This document shows, piece after piece, positions 27,401 to 41,340 of a stretch of DNA of 64,000 nucleotides. Within the stretch, counting starts at the first letter, position 1, and each line of letters starts with the position of its first letter. The notes under the pieces were generated by a model. The model made no database searches and was not told where the DNA came from. It worked only from the letters and a program-made list of their open reading frames with translations. A program made the translations under genes and the position numbers. This DNA is from Hydractinia symbiolongicarpus (Eukaryota > Cnidaria > Hydrozoa > Anthoathecata > Hydractiniidae): NCBI RefSeq assembly GCF_029227915.1, contig NC_079881.1, positions 28,683,501 to 28,747,500 of the forward strand. The letters are read 5' to 3'.

Positions 27401-30400
27401 TAAATCCCGGGCTTGGCCCGTATAGTCAAAAGTATACAAAGAAAGTACACAGGGAGTAAACTCATTTCCCGAACGATTTTTTAAATTATTTTTTCACCAC
27501 TAAAACGCATGAGACTTGAAGTCTTCAAACTTGTTTTCATTTTTGATGAGACGCTGAATAAAAGAAGTTTAAACGACGGCAAACGAAAACCTGCGATTTC
27601 CCGTAAATCCCAGACTCGCCCTGTAAAGTCAAAAGTATACAAAGAAAGTACCCAGGGTGTAAACTCATTTCCCGAACGATTTTTTAAATTATATTTTCAC
27701 CACTAAAACGCATGAGACTTGTAGTTTTCAAAAATGTTTTCATTTTTAATGAGACGCTGAATAAAAGAAGTTTAATCGCCGGCAAACGAAAACCCGCCAT
27801 TTCCCGTAAAACCCGGACTCGGCCCGTATAATCAAAAGTATACAAAGAAAGTACCCAGGGAGTAAACTTATTTCCCGAACGATTTTTTAAATTATTTTTT
27901 CACCACTAAAACGGATGAGACTTGTAGTCTTCAAACTTGTTTTCATTTTTGATGAGACGCTGAATAAAAGAAGTTTAAACGCCGGCAAACGAAAACCAGC
28001 GATTTCCCGTAAATCCCAGACTCGGCCTGTAAAGTCAAAAGTATACAAAGAAAGTACCCAGGGTGTAAACTCATTCCCCGAACGATTTTTTAAATTATCT
28101 TTTCACCACTAAAACGCATGAGACTTGTAGTTTTCAGAAATGTTTTCATTTTTGATGAGACGCTTAATGAAAGTGCTTTAATCGCCGGCAAACGAAAACC
28201 CGTGATTTCCCGTAAATCCCGGGCTTGGCCCGTATAGTCGAATGTATACAAAGAAAGTACCCTGTGAGTAAACTCATTTCCAAAACGATTTTTTAAATTA
28301 TCTTTTCACTACTAAAACGCATGAGACTTGTAGTTTTTAAAAATGTTTTCATTTTTGATGAGACACTGAATAAAAGAAGTTTAATCGCTGGCAAACGAAA
28401 ACCCGCCATTTCCCGTAAATCCTGGACTCAACCCGTATAGACAAAAGTATACAAAGAAAGTACCCAGGGAGTAAACTTATTTCCCGAACGATTTTTTAAA
28501 TTATTTTTTCACCACTAAAACGCACGAGACTTGAAGTTTTCAAAAATGTTTTCATTTTTGATGAGACGTTTAATGAAAGAGGTTTAATCGCCGGCAAATG
28601 AAAACCTGCGATTTCCCGTAAATCCCGGGCTTGGCCCGTATAGTCGAATGTATACAAAGAAAGTACCCTGTGAGTAAACCCATTTCCCGAACGATTTTTT
28701 AAATTTTTTTTTCACCACTAAATCGCATGAGACTTGTAGTTTTCAAAAATGTTTTCATTTTTGATGGGACGCTGAATAAAAGAAGTTTAATCGCCGGCAA
28801 ACGAAAACCCGCGATTTCCCGCAAATCCCGGACTCGGCCCGTATAGTCAAAAGTATACAAAGAAAGTACCCAGGGAGTAAACTCATTTCCCGAACGATTT
28901 TTTATATTATTTTTTCACCACTATAACGCATAAGACTTGTAGTTTTCAAAAATGATTTCATTTTTGATGAGACGCTGAATAAAAGAAGTTTAATCGCCGG
29001 CAAACGAAAACCCGCCACTTCCCGTAAATCCCGGGCTTGGCCCGTGTAGTCGAATGTATACAAAGAAAGTATCCAGGGAGTAAGCTCATTTCCCGAGGGA
29101 TTTTTTAAATTTTTTTTTCACCACTAAAACGCATGAAACTTGTAGTTTTCAGAAATGTTTTCATTTTTGATGAGACGCCTAATAAAAGAAGTTTAATTGC
29201 CGGCAAACGAAAACCTGCGATTTCCCGTAAATCCCAGACTCGGCCCGTATAGTCAAAAGTATACAAAGAAAGTACCCTGTGAGTAAACTCATTTCCAAAA
29301 CGATTTTTTAAATTATCTTTTCACCACTAAAACGCATGAGACTTGTAGTTTTTAAAAATGTTTTCATTTTTGATGAGACACTGAATAAAAGAAGTTTAAT
29401 CGGCGGCAAACGAAAACCCGCCATTTCCTGTAAATCCCGGACTCAGCCCGTATAGTCAAAAGTATACAAAGAAAGTACCCCGGGAGTAAACTCATTTCCC
29501 GAACGATTTTTTAAATTATCTTTTCACCACTAAAACGCATGAGACTTGCAGTTTTCAAAAATGTTTTCATTTTTGATGAGACACTGAATAAAAGAAGTTT
29601 AATCGCCGGCAAACGAAAACCCGCCATTTCCCGTAAACCCCGGCTTGGCCCGTATAGTCGAATGTATACAAAGAAAGTACCCTGTGAGTAAACTCATTTC
29701 CAGAACGATTTTTTAAATTATTTTTTCACCACTATAACGCATAAGACTTGTAGTTTTCAAAAATGATTTCATTTTTGATGAGACGCTGAATAAAAGAAGT
29801 TTAATCGCCGGCAAACGAAAACCCGCGATTTCCCGTAAATCCCGGGCTTGGCCCGTATAGTCAAAAGTATACAAAGAAAGTACACAGGGAGTAAACTCAT
29901 TTCCCGAACGATTTTTTAAATTATTTTTTCACCACTAAAACGCATGAGACTTGAAGTCTTCAAACTTGTTTTCATTTTTGATGAGACGCTGAATAAAAGA
30001 AGTTTAAACGACGGCAAACGAAAACCTGCGATTTCCCGTAAATCCCAGACTCGCCCTGTAAAGTCAAAAGTATACAAAGAAAGTACCCAGGGTGTAAACT
30101 CATTTCCCGAACGATTTTTTAAATTATATTTTCACCACTAAAACGCATGAGACTTGTAGTTTTCAAAAATGTTTTCATTTTTAATGAGACGCTGAATAAA
30201 AGAAGTTTAATCGCCGGCAAACGAAAACCCGCCATTTCCCGTAAAACCCGGACTCGGCCCGTATAATCAAAAGTATACAAAGAAAGTACCCAGGGAGTAA
30301 ACTTATTTCCCGAACGATTTTTTAAATTATTTTTTCACCACTAAAACGGATGAGACTTGTAGTCTTCAAACTTGTTTTCATTTTTGATGAGACGCTGAAT

Positions 30401-33400
30401 AAAAGAAGTTTAAACGCCGGCAAACGAAAACCAGCGATTTCCCGTAAATCCCAGACTCGGCCTGTAAAGTCAAAAGTATACAAAGAAAGTACCCAGGGTG
30501 TAAACTCATTCCCCGAACGATTTTTTAAATTATCTTTTCACCACTAAAACGCATGAGACTTGTAGTTTTCAGAAATGTTTTCATTTTTGATGAGACGCTT
30601 AATGAAAGTGCTTTAATCGCCGGCAAACGAAAACCCGTGATTTCCCGTAAATCCCGGGCTTGGCCCGTATAGTCGAATGTATACAAAGAAAGTACCCTGT
30701 GAGTAAACTCATTTCCAAAACGATTTTTTAAATTATCTTTTCACCACTAAAACGCATGAGACTTGTAGTTTTTAAAAATGTTTTCATTTTTGATGAGACA
30801 CTGAATAAAAGAAGTTTAATCGCTGGCAAACGAAAACCCGCCATTTCCCGTAAATCCTGGACTCAACCCGTATAGACAAAAGTATACAAAGAAAGTACCC
30901 AGGGAGTAAACTTATTTCCCGAACGATTTTTTAAATTATTTTTTCACCACTAAAACGCACGAGACTTGAAGTTTTCAAAAATGTTTTCATTTTTGATGAG
31001 ACGTTTAATGAAAGAGGTTTAATCGCCGGCAAATGAAAACCTGCGATTTCCCGTAAATCCCGGGCTTGGCCCGTATAGTCGAATGTATACAAAGAAAGTA
31101 CCCTGTGAGTAAACCCATTTCCCGAACGATTTTTTAAATTTTTTTTTCACCACTAAATCGCATGAGACTTGTAGTTTTCAAAAATGTTTTCATTTTTGAT
31201 GGGACGCTGAATAAAAGAAGTTTAATCGCCGGCAAACGAAAACCCGCGATTTCCCGCAAATCCCGGACTCGGCCCGTATAGTCAAAAGTATACAAAGAAA
31301 GTACCCAGGGAGTAAACTCATTTCCCGAACGATTTTTTATATTATTTTTTCACCACTAAATCGCATGAGACTTGTAATTTTCAAAAATGTTTTCATTTTT
31401 GATGGGACGCTGAATAAAAGAAGTTTAATCGCCGGCAAACGAAAACCCGCGATTTCCCGAAAATCCCGGACTCGGCCCGTATAGTCAAAAGTATACAAAG
31501 AAAGTACCCAGGGAGTAAACTCATTTTCCGAAGAATTTTTTAAATTATTTTTTCGCCACTAAAACGCATGAGACTTGTAGTTTTTAAAAATGTTTTCATT
31601 TTTGATAAGACGCTGAATAAAAGAGGTTTAATTGCCGGCAAACGAAAACCCGCCATTTCCCGTAAATCCCGGACTCGGCCCGTATAATCAAAAGTATACA
31701 AAGAAAGTACCCATGGAGTAAACTCATTTCCCGAACGATTTTTTAAATTATTTTTTCACCACTAAAACGCATGAGACTTGTAGTTTTCAAAAATGTTTTC
31801 ATTTTTGATAAGATGCTGAATAAAAGAAGTTTAATCGCCGGCAAACGAAAACCCGCCATTTCCTGTAAACCCCGGACCCGGCCCGTATAATCAAAAGTAT
31901 ACAAAGAAAGTACCCATGGAGTAAACTCATTTCCCGAACGATTTTTTAAATTGTTATTTCACCACTAAAGCCCATGAGACTTGTAGTTTTCAGAAATGTT
32001 TTCATTTTTGATGAGACGTTTAATAAAAGTGGTTTAATCGCCGGCAAACGAAAACCCGTGATTTCCCGTAAATCCTGGGCTTGGCCCGTATAGTCGAATG
32101 TATACAAAGAAAGTACCCTGTGAGTAAACTCATTTCCAAAACGATTTTTTAAATTATCTTTTCACCACTATAACGCATGAGACTTGTAGTTTTTAAAAAT
32201 GTTTTCATTTTTGATGAGACACTTAATAAAAGAAGTTTAATCGCCGGCAAACGAAAACCCGCCATTTCTCGTAAATCCCGGACTCAGCCCGTATAGTCAA
32301 AAGTATACAAAGAAAGTACCCCGGGAGTAAACTCATTTCCCGAACGATTTTTTAAATTATCTTTTCACCACTAAAACGCATGAGACTTGCAGTTTTCAAA
32401 AATGTTTTCATTTTTGATAAGAGGCTGAATAAAAGAAGTTTAATCGCCGGCAAACGACCGCCATTTCCCGTAAACCCCGGACTCGGCCCGTATAATCAAA
32501 AGTATACAAAGAAATTACCCAGGGAGTAAACTCATTTCCCGAACGATTTTTTAAATTTTTTTTTCACCACTAAAACGCATGAGACTTGTAGTTTTCAGAA
32601 ATGTTTTCATTTTTGATGAGACGCTGAATAAAAGAAGTTTAATCGCCGGCAAACGAAAACCCGCCACTTCCCGTAAATCCCGGGCTTGGCCCGTGTAGTC
32701 GAATGTATACAAAGAAAGTACCCTGTGAGTAAACTCATTTCCAAAACGATTTTTTAAATTATCTTTTCACCACTAAAACGCATGAGACTTGTAGTTTTTA
32801 AAAATGTTTTCATTTTTGATGAGACACTTAATAAAAGAAGTTTAATCGCCGGCAAACGAAAACCCGCCATTTCTCGTAAATCCCGGACTCAGCCCGTTTA
32901 GTCAAAAGTATACAAAGAAAGTACCCCGGGAGTAAACTCATTTCCCGAACGATTTTTTAAATTATCTTTTCACCACTAAAACGCATGAGACTTGCAGTTT
33001 TCAAAAATGTTTTCATTTTTGATAAGAGGCTGAATAAAAGAGGTTTAATCGCCGGCAAACAAAAACCCGCCATTTCCCGTAAATCCCGGCTTGGCCCGTA
33101 TAGTCGAATGTATACAAAGAAAGTACCCTGTGAGTAAACTCATTTCCAGAACGATTTTTTAAATTATTTTTTCACCACTATAACGCATAAGACTTGTAGT
33201 TTTCAAAAATGATTTCATTTTTGATGAGACGCTGAATAAAAGAAGTTTAATCGCCGGCAAACGAAAACCCGCCACTTCCCGTAAATCCCGGGCTTGGCCC
33301 GTGTAGTCGAATGTATACAAAGAAAGTATCCAGGGAGTAAGCTCATTTCCCGAGGGATTTTTTAAATTTTTTTTTCACCACTAAAACGCATGAAACTTGT

Positions 33401-35380
33401 AGTTTTCAGAAATGTTTTCATTTTTGATGAGACGCCTAATAAAAGAAGTTTAATTGCCGGCAAACGAAAACCTGCGATTTCCCGTAAATCCCAGACTCGG
33501 CCCGTATAGTCAAAAGTATACAAAGAAAGTACCCTGTGAGTAAACTCATTTCCAAAACGATTTTTTAAATTATCTTTTCACCACTAAAACGCATGAGACT
33601 TGTAGTTTTTAAAAATGTTTTCATTTTTGATGAGACACTGAATAAAAGAAGTTTAATCGGCGGCAAACGAAAACCCGCCATTTCCTGTAAATCCCGGACT
33701 CAGCCCGTATAGTCAAAAGTATACAAAGAAAGTACCCCGGGAGTAAACTCATTTCCCGAACGATTTTTTAAATTATCTTTTCACCACTAAAACGCATGAG
33801 ACTTGCAGTTTTCAAAAATGTTTTCATTTTTGATGAGACACTGAATAAAAGAAGTTTAATCGCCGGCAAACGAAAACCCGCCATTTCCCGTAAACCCCGG
33901 CTTGGCCCGTATAGTCGAATGTATACAAAGAAAGTACCCTGTGAGTAAACTCATTTCCAGAACGATTTTTTAAATTATTTTTTCACCACTATAACGCATA
34001 AGACTTGTAGTTTTCAAAAATGATTTCATTTTTGATGAGACGCTGAATAAAAGAAGTTTAATCGCCGGCAAACGAAAACCCGCGATTTCCCGTAAATCCC
34101 GGGCTTGGCCCGTATAGTCAAAAGTATACAAAGAAAGTACACAGGGAGTAAACTCATTTCCCGAACGATTTTTTAAATTATTTTTTCACCACTAAAACGC
34201 ATGAGACTTGAAGTCTTCAAACTTGTTTTCATTTTTGATGAGACGCTGAATAAAAGAAGTTTAAACGACGGCAAACGAAAACCTGCGATTTCCCGTAAAT
34301 CCCAGACTCGCCCTGTAAAGTCAAAAGTATACAAAGAAAGTACCCAGGGTGTAAACTCATTTCCCGAACGATTTTTTAAATTATATTTTCACCACTAAAA
34401 CGCATGAGACTTGTAGTTTTCAAAAATGTTTTCATTTTTAATGAGACGCTGAATAAAAGAAGTTTAATCGCCGGCAAACGAAAACCCGCCATTTCCCGTA
34501 AAACCCGGACTCGGCCCGTATAATCAAAAGTATACAAAGAAAGTACCCAGGGAGTAAACTTATTTCCCGAACGATTTTTTAAATTATTTTTTCACCACTA
34601 AAACGGATGAGACTTGTAGTCTTCAAACTTGTTTTCATTTTTGATGAGACGCTGAATAAAAGAAGTTTAAACGCCGGCAAACGAAAACCAGCGATTTCCC
34701 GTAAATCCCAGACTCGGCCTGTAAAGTCAAAAGTATACAAAGAAAGTACCCAGGGTGTAAACTCATTCCCCGAACGATTTTTTAAATTATCTTTTCACCA
34801 CTAAAACGCATGAGACTTGTAGTTTTCAGAAATGTTTTCATTTTTGATGAGACGCTTAATGAAAGTGCTTTAATCGCCGGCAAACGAAAACCCGTGATTT
34901 CCCGTAAATCCCGGGCTTGGCCCGTATAGTCGAATGTATACAAAGAAAGTACCCTGTGAGTAAACTCATTTCCAAAACGATTTTTTAAATTATCTTTTCA
35001 CCACTAAAACGCATGAGACTTGTAGTTTTTAAAAATGTTTTCATTTTTGATGAGACACTGAATAAAAGAAGTTTAATCGCTGGCAAACGAAAACCCGCCA
35101 TTTCCCGTAAATCCTGGACTCAACCCGTATAGACAAAAGTATACAAAGAAAGTACCCAGGGAGTAAACTTATTTCCCGAACGATTTTTTAAATTATTTTT
35201 TCACCACTAAAACGCACGAGACTTGAAGTTTTCAAAAATGTTTTCATTTTTGATGAGACGTTTAATGAAAGAGGTTTAATCGCCGGCAAATGAAAACCTG
35301 CGATTTCCCGTAAATCCCGGGCTTGGCCCGTATAGTCGAATGTATACAAAGAAAGTACCCTGTGAGTAAACTCATTTCCA
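24440..35380. repeat. large duplicated blocks A+B, a+B, A+B
   Basis: A block of about 4.25 kb at 24.44-28.68 kb recurs at about 31.13-35.38 kb (offset 6692). Its right half (B, about 26.47-28.68 kb) occurs a third time between them at about 28.91-31.11 kb (offset 2435). Shared rare variants include GGGAGTAAGCTCATTTCCCGAGGGA at about 26641, 29076 and 33336, and TCCCGCAAATCCC near 24561, 28819 and 31252. Near 28.9 kb the sequence switches from the start of A into B within a TTTTTTCACCACTA stretch, which is an in-register crossover point. Confidence 0.88.
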
Positions 35381-37790
35381 GAACGATTTTTTAAATTATT
35401 TTTTCATCAATAAAACGCATAAGACTTGTAGTTTTCAAAAATGTTTTCATTTTTGATGAGACGCTGAATAAAAGAAGTTTAATCGCCAGCAAACGAAAAC
35501 CCGCGATTTCCCGTAAATCCCGGGCTTGGCCCGTATAGTCAAAAGTATACAAAGAAAGTACACAGGGAGTAAACTCATTTCCCGAACGATTTTTTAAATT
35601 ATTTTTTCACCACTAAAACGCATGAGACTTGAAGTCTTCAAACTTGTTTTCATTTTTGATGAGACGCTGAATAAAAGAAGTTTAAACGCCGGCAAACGAA
35701 AACCTGCGATTTCCCGTAAATCCCGGACTCGGCCCGTATAGTCAAAAGTATACAAAGAAAGTACCCAGGGAGTAAACTCATTTCCCGAACGATTTTTTAT
35801 ATTATTTTTTCACCACTAAATCGCATGAGACTTGTAGTTTTCAAAAATGTTTTCATTTTTGATGGGACGCTGAATAAAAGAAGTTTAATCGCCGGCAAAC
35901 GAAAACCCGCGATTTCCCGTAAATCCCGGACTCGGCCCGTATAGTCAAAAGTATACAAAGAAAGTACCCAGGGAGTAAACTCATTTTCCGAAGAATTTTT
36001 TAAATTATTTTTTCGCCACTAAAACGCATGAGACTTGTAGTTTTTAAAAATGTTTTCATTTTTGATAAGACGCTGAATAAAAGAGGTTTAATTGCCGGCA
36101 AACGAAAACCCGCCATTTCCCGTAAATCCCGGACTCGGCCCGTATAGTCAAAAGTATACAAAGAAAGTACCCAGGGAGTAAACTCATTTTCCGAAGAATT
36201 TTTTAAATTATTTTTTCGCCACTAAAACGCATGAGACTTGTAGTTTTCAAAAATGTTTTCATTTTTGATAAGACGTTGAATAAAAGAAGTTTAATTGCCG
36301 GCAAACGAAAACCCGCCATTTCCTGTAAACCCCGGACTCGGCCCGTATAATCAAAAGTATACAAAGAAAGTACCCAGGGAGTAAACTTATTTCCCGAACG
36401 ATTTTTTAATTTATTTTTTCACCACTAAAACGGATGAGACTTGTAGTCTTCAAACTTGTTTTCATTTTTGATGAGACGCTGAATAAAAGAAGTTTAAACG
36501 CTGGCAAACGAAAACCCGCCATTTCCCGTAAATCCTGGACTCAACCCGTATAGACAAAAGTATACAAAGAAAGTACCCAGGGAGTAAACTTATTTCCCGA
36601 ACGATTTTTTAAATTATTTTTTCACCACTAAAACGCACGAGACTTGAAGTTTTCAAAAATGTTTTCATTTTTGATGAGACGTTTAATGAAAGAGGTTTAA
36701 TCGCCGGCAAATGAAAACCTGCGATTTCCCGTAAATCCCGGGCTTGGCCCGTATAGTCGAATGTATACAAAGAAAGTACCCTGTGAGTAAACTCATTTCC
36801 AGAACGATTTTTTAAATTATTTTTTCACCACTAAAACGCATAAGACTTGTAGTTTTCAAAAATGTTTTCATTTTTGATGAGACGCTGAATAAAAGAAGTT
36901 TAATCGCCAGCAAACGAAAACCCGCGATTTCCCGTAAATCCCGGGCTTGGCCCGTATAGTCAAAAGTATACAAAGAAAGTACACAGGGAGTAAACTCATT
37001 TCCCGAACGATTTTTTAAATTATTTTTTCACCACTAAAACGCATGAGACTTGAAGTCTTCAAACTTGTTTTCATTTTTGATGAGACGCTGAATAAAAGAA
37101 GTTTAAACGCCGGCAAACGAAAACCTGCGATTTCCCGTAAATCCCGGACTCGGCCCGTATAGTCAAAAGTATACAAAGAAAGTACCCAGGGAGTAAACTC
37201 ATTTCCCGAACGATTTTTTATATTATTTTTTCACCACTAAATCGCATGAGACTTGTAGTTTTCAAAAATGTTTTCATTTTTGATGGGACGCTGAATAAAA
37301 GAAGTTTAATCGCCGGCAAACGAAAACCCGCGATTTCCCGTAAATCCCGGACTCGGCCCGTATAGTCAAAAGTATACAAAGAAAGTACCCAGGGAGTAAA
37401 CTCATTTTCCGAAGAATTTTTTAAATTATTTTTTCGCCACTAAAACGCATGAGACTTGTAGTTTTTAAAAATGTTTTCATTTTTGATAAGACGCTGAATA
37501 AAAGAGGTTTAATTGCCGGCAAACGAAAACCCGCCATTTCCCGTAAATCCCGGACTCGGCCCGTATAGTCAAAAGTATACAAAGAAAGTACCCAGGGAGT
37601 AAACTCATTTTCCGAAGAATTTTTTAAATTATTTTTTCGCCACTAAAACGCATGAGACTTGTAGTTTTCAAAAATGTTTTCATTTTTGATAAGACGTTGA
37701 ATAAAAGAAGTTTAATTGCCGGCAAACGAAAACCCGCCATTTCCTGTAAACCCCGGACTCGGCCCGTATAATCAAAAGTATACAAAGAAA
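35380..37790. repeat. 7-mer higher-order repeat, 1421 bp
   Basis: About 35.38-36.37 kb is repeated at about 36.80-37.79 kb with an offset of exactly 1421 bp (7 x 203). Markers are the ACACAGGGAG monomer followed by a Z monomer, then two CCGAAGAATTTTTT / TTTTTTCGCCAC monomers. The copies diverge where CCCAGGGAG near 36373 corresponds to CCCATGGAG near 37794. Confidence 0.82.
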
Positions 37791-39199
37791 GTACCCATGG
37801 AGTAAACTCATTTCCCGAACGATTTTTTAAATTATTTTTTCACCACTAAAACGCATGAGGCTTGTAGTTTTCAAAAATGTTTTCATTTTTGATAAGATGC
37901 TGAATAAAAGAAGTTTAATCGCCGGCAAACGAAAACCCGCCATTTCCTGTAAACCCCGGACCCGGCCCGTATAATCAAAAGTATACAAAGAAAGTACCCT
38001 GTGAGTAAACTCATTTCCAAAACGATTTTTTAAATTATCTTTTCACCACTAAAACGCATGAGACTTGTAGTTTTTAAAAATGCTTTCATTTTTGATGAGA
38101 CACTGAATAAAAGAAGTTTAATCGCCGGCAAACAAAAACCCGCCATTTCCCGTAAATCCCGGACTCAGCCCGTATAATCAAAAGTATACAGAGAAATTAC
38201 CCAGGGAGTAAACTCATTTCCCGAACGATTTTTTAAATTTTTTTTTCACCACTAAAACGCATGAGACTTGTAGTTTTCAGAAATGTTTTCATTTTTGATG
38301 AGACACTGAAAAAAAGAAGTTTAATCGCCGGCAAACGAAAACCCGCCACTTCCCGTAAATCCCGGGCTTGGCCCGTGTAGTCGAATGTATACAAAGAAAG
38401 TATCCAGGGAGTAAACTCATTTCCCGAGCGATTTTTTAAATTTTTTTTTCACCACTAAAACGCATGAAACTTGTAGTTTTCAGAAATGTTTTCATTTTTG
38501 ATGAGACGCCTAATAAAAGTGGTTTAATCGCCGGCAAACGAAAACCCGTGATTTCCCGTAAATCCCGGGCTTGGCCCGTATAGTCGAATGTATACAAAGA
38601 AAGTACCCTGTGAGTAAACTCATTTCCAAAACGATTTTTTAAATTATCTTTTCACCACTTAAACGCATGGGACTTGTAGTTTTTAAAAATGTTTTCATTT
38701 TTGATGAGACACTTAATAAAAGAAGTTTAATCGCCGGCAAACGAAAACCCGCCATTTCTCGTAAATCCCGGACTCAGCCCGTATAGTCAAAAGTATACAA
38801 AGAAAGTACCCCGGGAGTAAACTCATTTCCCGAACGATTTTTTAAATTATCTTTTCACCACTAAAACGCATGAGACTTGCAGTTTTCAAAAATGTTTTCA
38901 TTTTTGATAAGAGGCTGAATAAAAGAAGTTTAATCGCCGGCAAACGACCGCCATTTCCCGTAAACCCCGGACTCGGCCCGTATAATCAAAAGTATACAAA
39001 GAAATTACCCAGGGAGTAAACTCATTTCCCGAACGATTTTTTAAATTTTTTTTTCACCACTAAAACGCATGAGACTTGTAGTTTTCAGAAATGTTTTCAT
39101 TTTTGATGAGACACTGAATAAAAGAAGTTTAATCGCCGGCAAACGAAAACCCGCCATTTCCCGTAAATCCCGGGCTTGGCCCGTATAGTCGAATGTATA

Positions 39200-41340
39200 C
39201 AAAGAAAGTACCCTGTGAGTAAACTCATTTTCAGAACGATTTTTTAAATTATTTTTTCACCACTATAACGCATAAGACTTGTAGTTTTCAAAAATGATTT
39301 CATTTTTGATGAGACGCTGAATAAAAGAAGTTTAATCGCCGGCAAACGAAAACCCGCCACTTCCCGTAAATCCCGGGCTTGGCCCGTGTAGTCGAATGTA
39401 TACAAAAAAAGTATCCAGGGAGTAAGCTCATTTCCCGAGCGATTTTTTAAATTTTTTTTTCACCACTAAAACGCATGAAACTTGTAGTTTTCAGAAATGT
39501 TTTCATTTTTGATGAGACGCCTAATAAAAGAAGTTTAATTGCAGGCAAACGAAAACCTGCGATTTCCCGTAAATCCCAGACTCGGCCCGTATAGTCAAAA
39601 GTATACAAAGAAAGTACCCTGTGAGTAAACTCATTTCCAAAACGATTTTTTAAATTATCTTTTCACCACTAAAACGCATGAGACTTGTAGTTTTTAAAAA
39701 TGTTTTCATTTTTGATGAGACACTGAATAAAAGAAGTTTAATCGCCGGCAAACGAAAACCCGCCATTTCCCGTAAATCCCGGACTCAGCCCGTATAGTCA
39801 AAAGTATACAAAGAAAGTACCCCGGGAGTAAACTCATTTCCCGAACGATTTTTTAAATTATCTTTTCACCACTAAAACGCATGAGACTTGCAGTTTTCAA
39901 AAATGTTTTCATTTTTGATAAGAGGCTGAATAAAAGAAGTTTAATCGCCGGCAAACGACCGCCATTTCCTGTAAATCCCGGACTCGGCCCGTATAATCAA
40001 AAGTATACAAAGAAATTACCCAGGGAGTAAACTCATTTCCCGAACGATTTTTTAAATTTTTTTTTCACCACTAAAACGCATGAGACTTGTAGTTTTCAGA
40101 AATGTTTTCATTTTTGATGAGACACTGAATAAAAGAAGTTTAATCGCCGGCAAACAAAAACCCGCCATTTCCCGTAAATCCCGGGCTTGGCCCGTATAGT
40201 CGAATGTATACAAAGAAAGTACCCTGTGAGTAAACTCATTTCCAGAACGATTTTTTAAATTATTTTTTCACCACTATAACGCATAAGACTTGTAGTTTTC
40301 AAAAATGATTTCATTTTTGATGAGACGCTGAATAAAAGAAGTTTAATCGCCGGCAAACGAAAACCCGCGATTTCCCGTAAATCCCGGGCTTGGCCCGTAT
40401 AGTCAAAAGTATACAAAGAAAGTACACAGGGAGTAAACTCATTTCCCGAACGATTTTTTAAATTATTTTTTCACCACTAAAACGCATGAGACTTGAAGTC
40501 TTCAAACTTGTTTTCATTTTTGATGAGACGCTGAATAAAAGAAGTTTAAACGCCGGCAAACGAAAACCTGCGATTTCCCGTAAATCCCAGACTCGCCCTG
40601 TAAAGTCAAAAGTATAGAAAGAAAGTACCCAGGGTGTAAACTCATTTCCCGAACGATTTTTTAAATTATATTTTCACCACTAAAACGCATGAGACTTGTA
40701 GTTTTCAAAAATGTTTTCATTTTTAATGAGACGCTGAATAAAAGAAGTTTAATCGCCGGCAAACGAAAACCCGCCATTTCCCGTAAAACCCTAACGGCCC
40801 GTATAATCAAAAGTATACAAAGAAAGTACCCAGGGAGTAAACTTATTTCCCGAACGATTTTTTAAATTATTTTTTCACCACTAAAACGGATGAGACTTGT
40901 AGTCTTCAAACTTGTTTTCATTTTTGATGAGACGCTGAATAAAAGAAGTTTAAACGCCGGCAAACGAAAACCAGCGATTTCCCGTAAATCCCAGACTCGG
41001 CCTGTAAAGTCAAAAGTATACAAAGAAAGTACCCAGGGTGTAAACTCATTCCCCGAACGATTTTTTAAATTATCTTTTCACCACTAAAACGCATGAGACT
41101 TGTAGTTTTCAAAAATGTTTTCATTTTTGATGAGACGCTTAATGAAAGTGCTTTAATCGCCGGCAAACGAAAACCCGTGATTTCCCGTAAATCCCGGGCT
41201 TGGCCCGTATAGTCGAATGTATACAAAGAAAGTACCCTGTGAGTAAACTCATTTCCAAAACGATTTTTTAAATTATCTTTTCACCACTAAAACGCATGAG
41301 ACTTGTAGTTTTTAAAAATGTTTTCATTTTTGATGAGACA
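39200..41340. repeat. segment duplicated across the LINE insertion (left copy)
   Basis: This segment matches 48.42-50.56 kb at an offset of about 9221 bp, monomer by monomer and variant by variant: GTATCCAGGG at 39411 and 48632, GACCGCC at 39957 and 49178, and AGTATAGAAAG near 40612 and 49835. With the LINE and its junction duplication removed, the offset is about 22 monomers. Confidence 0.78.
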
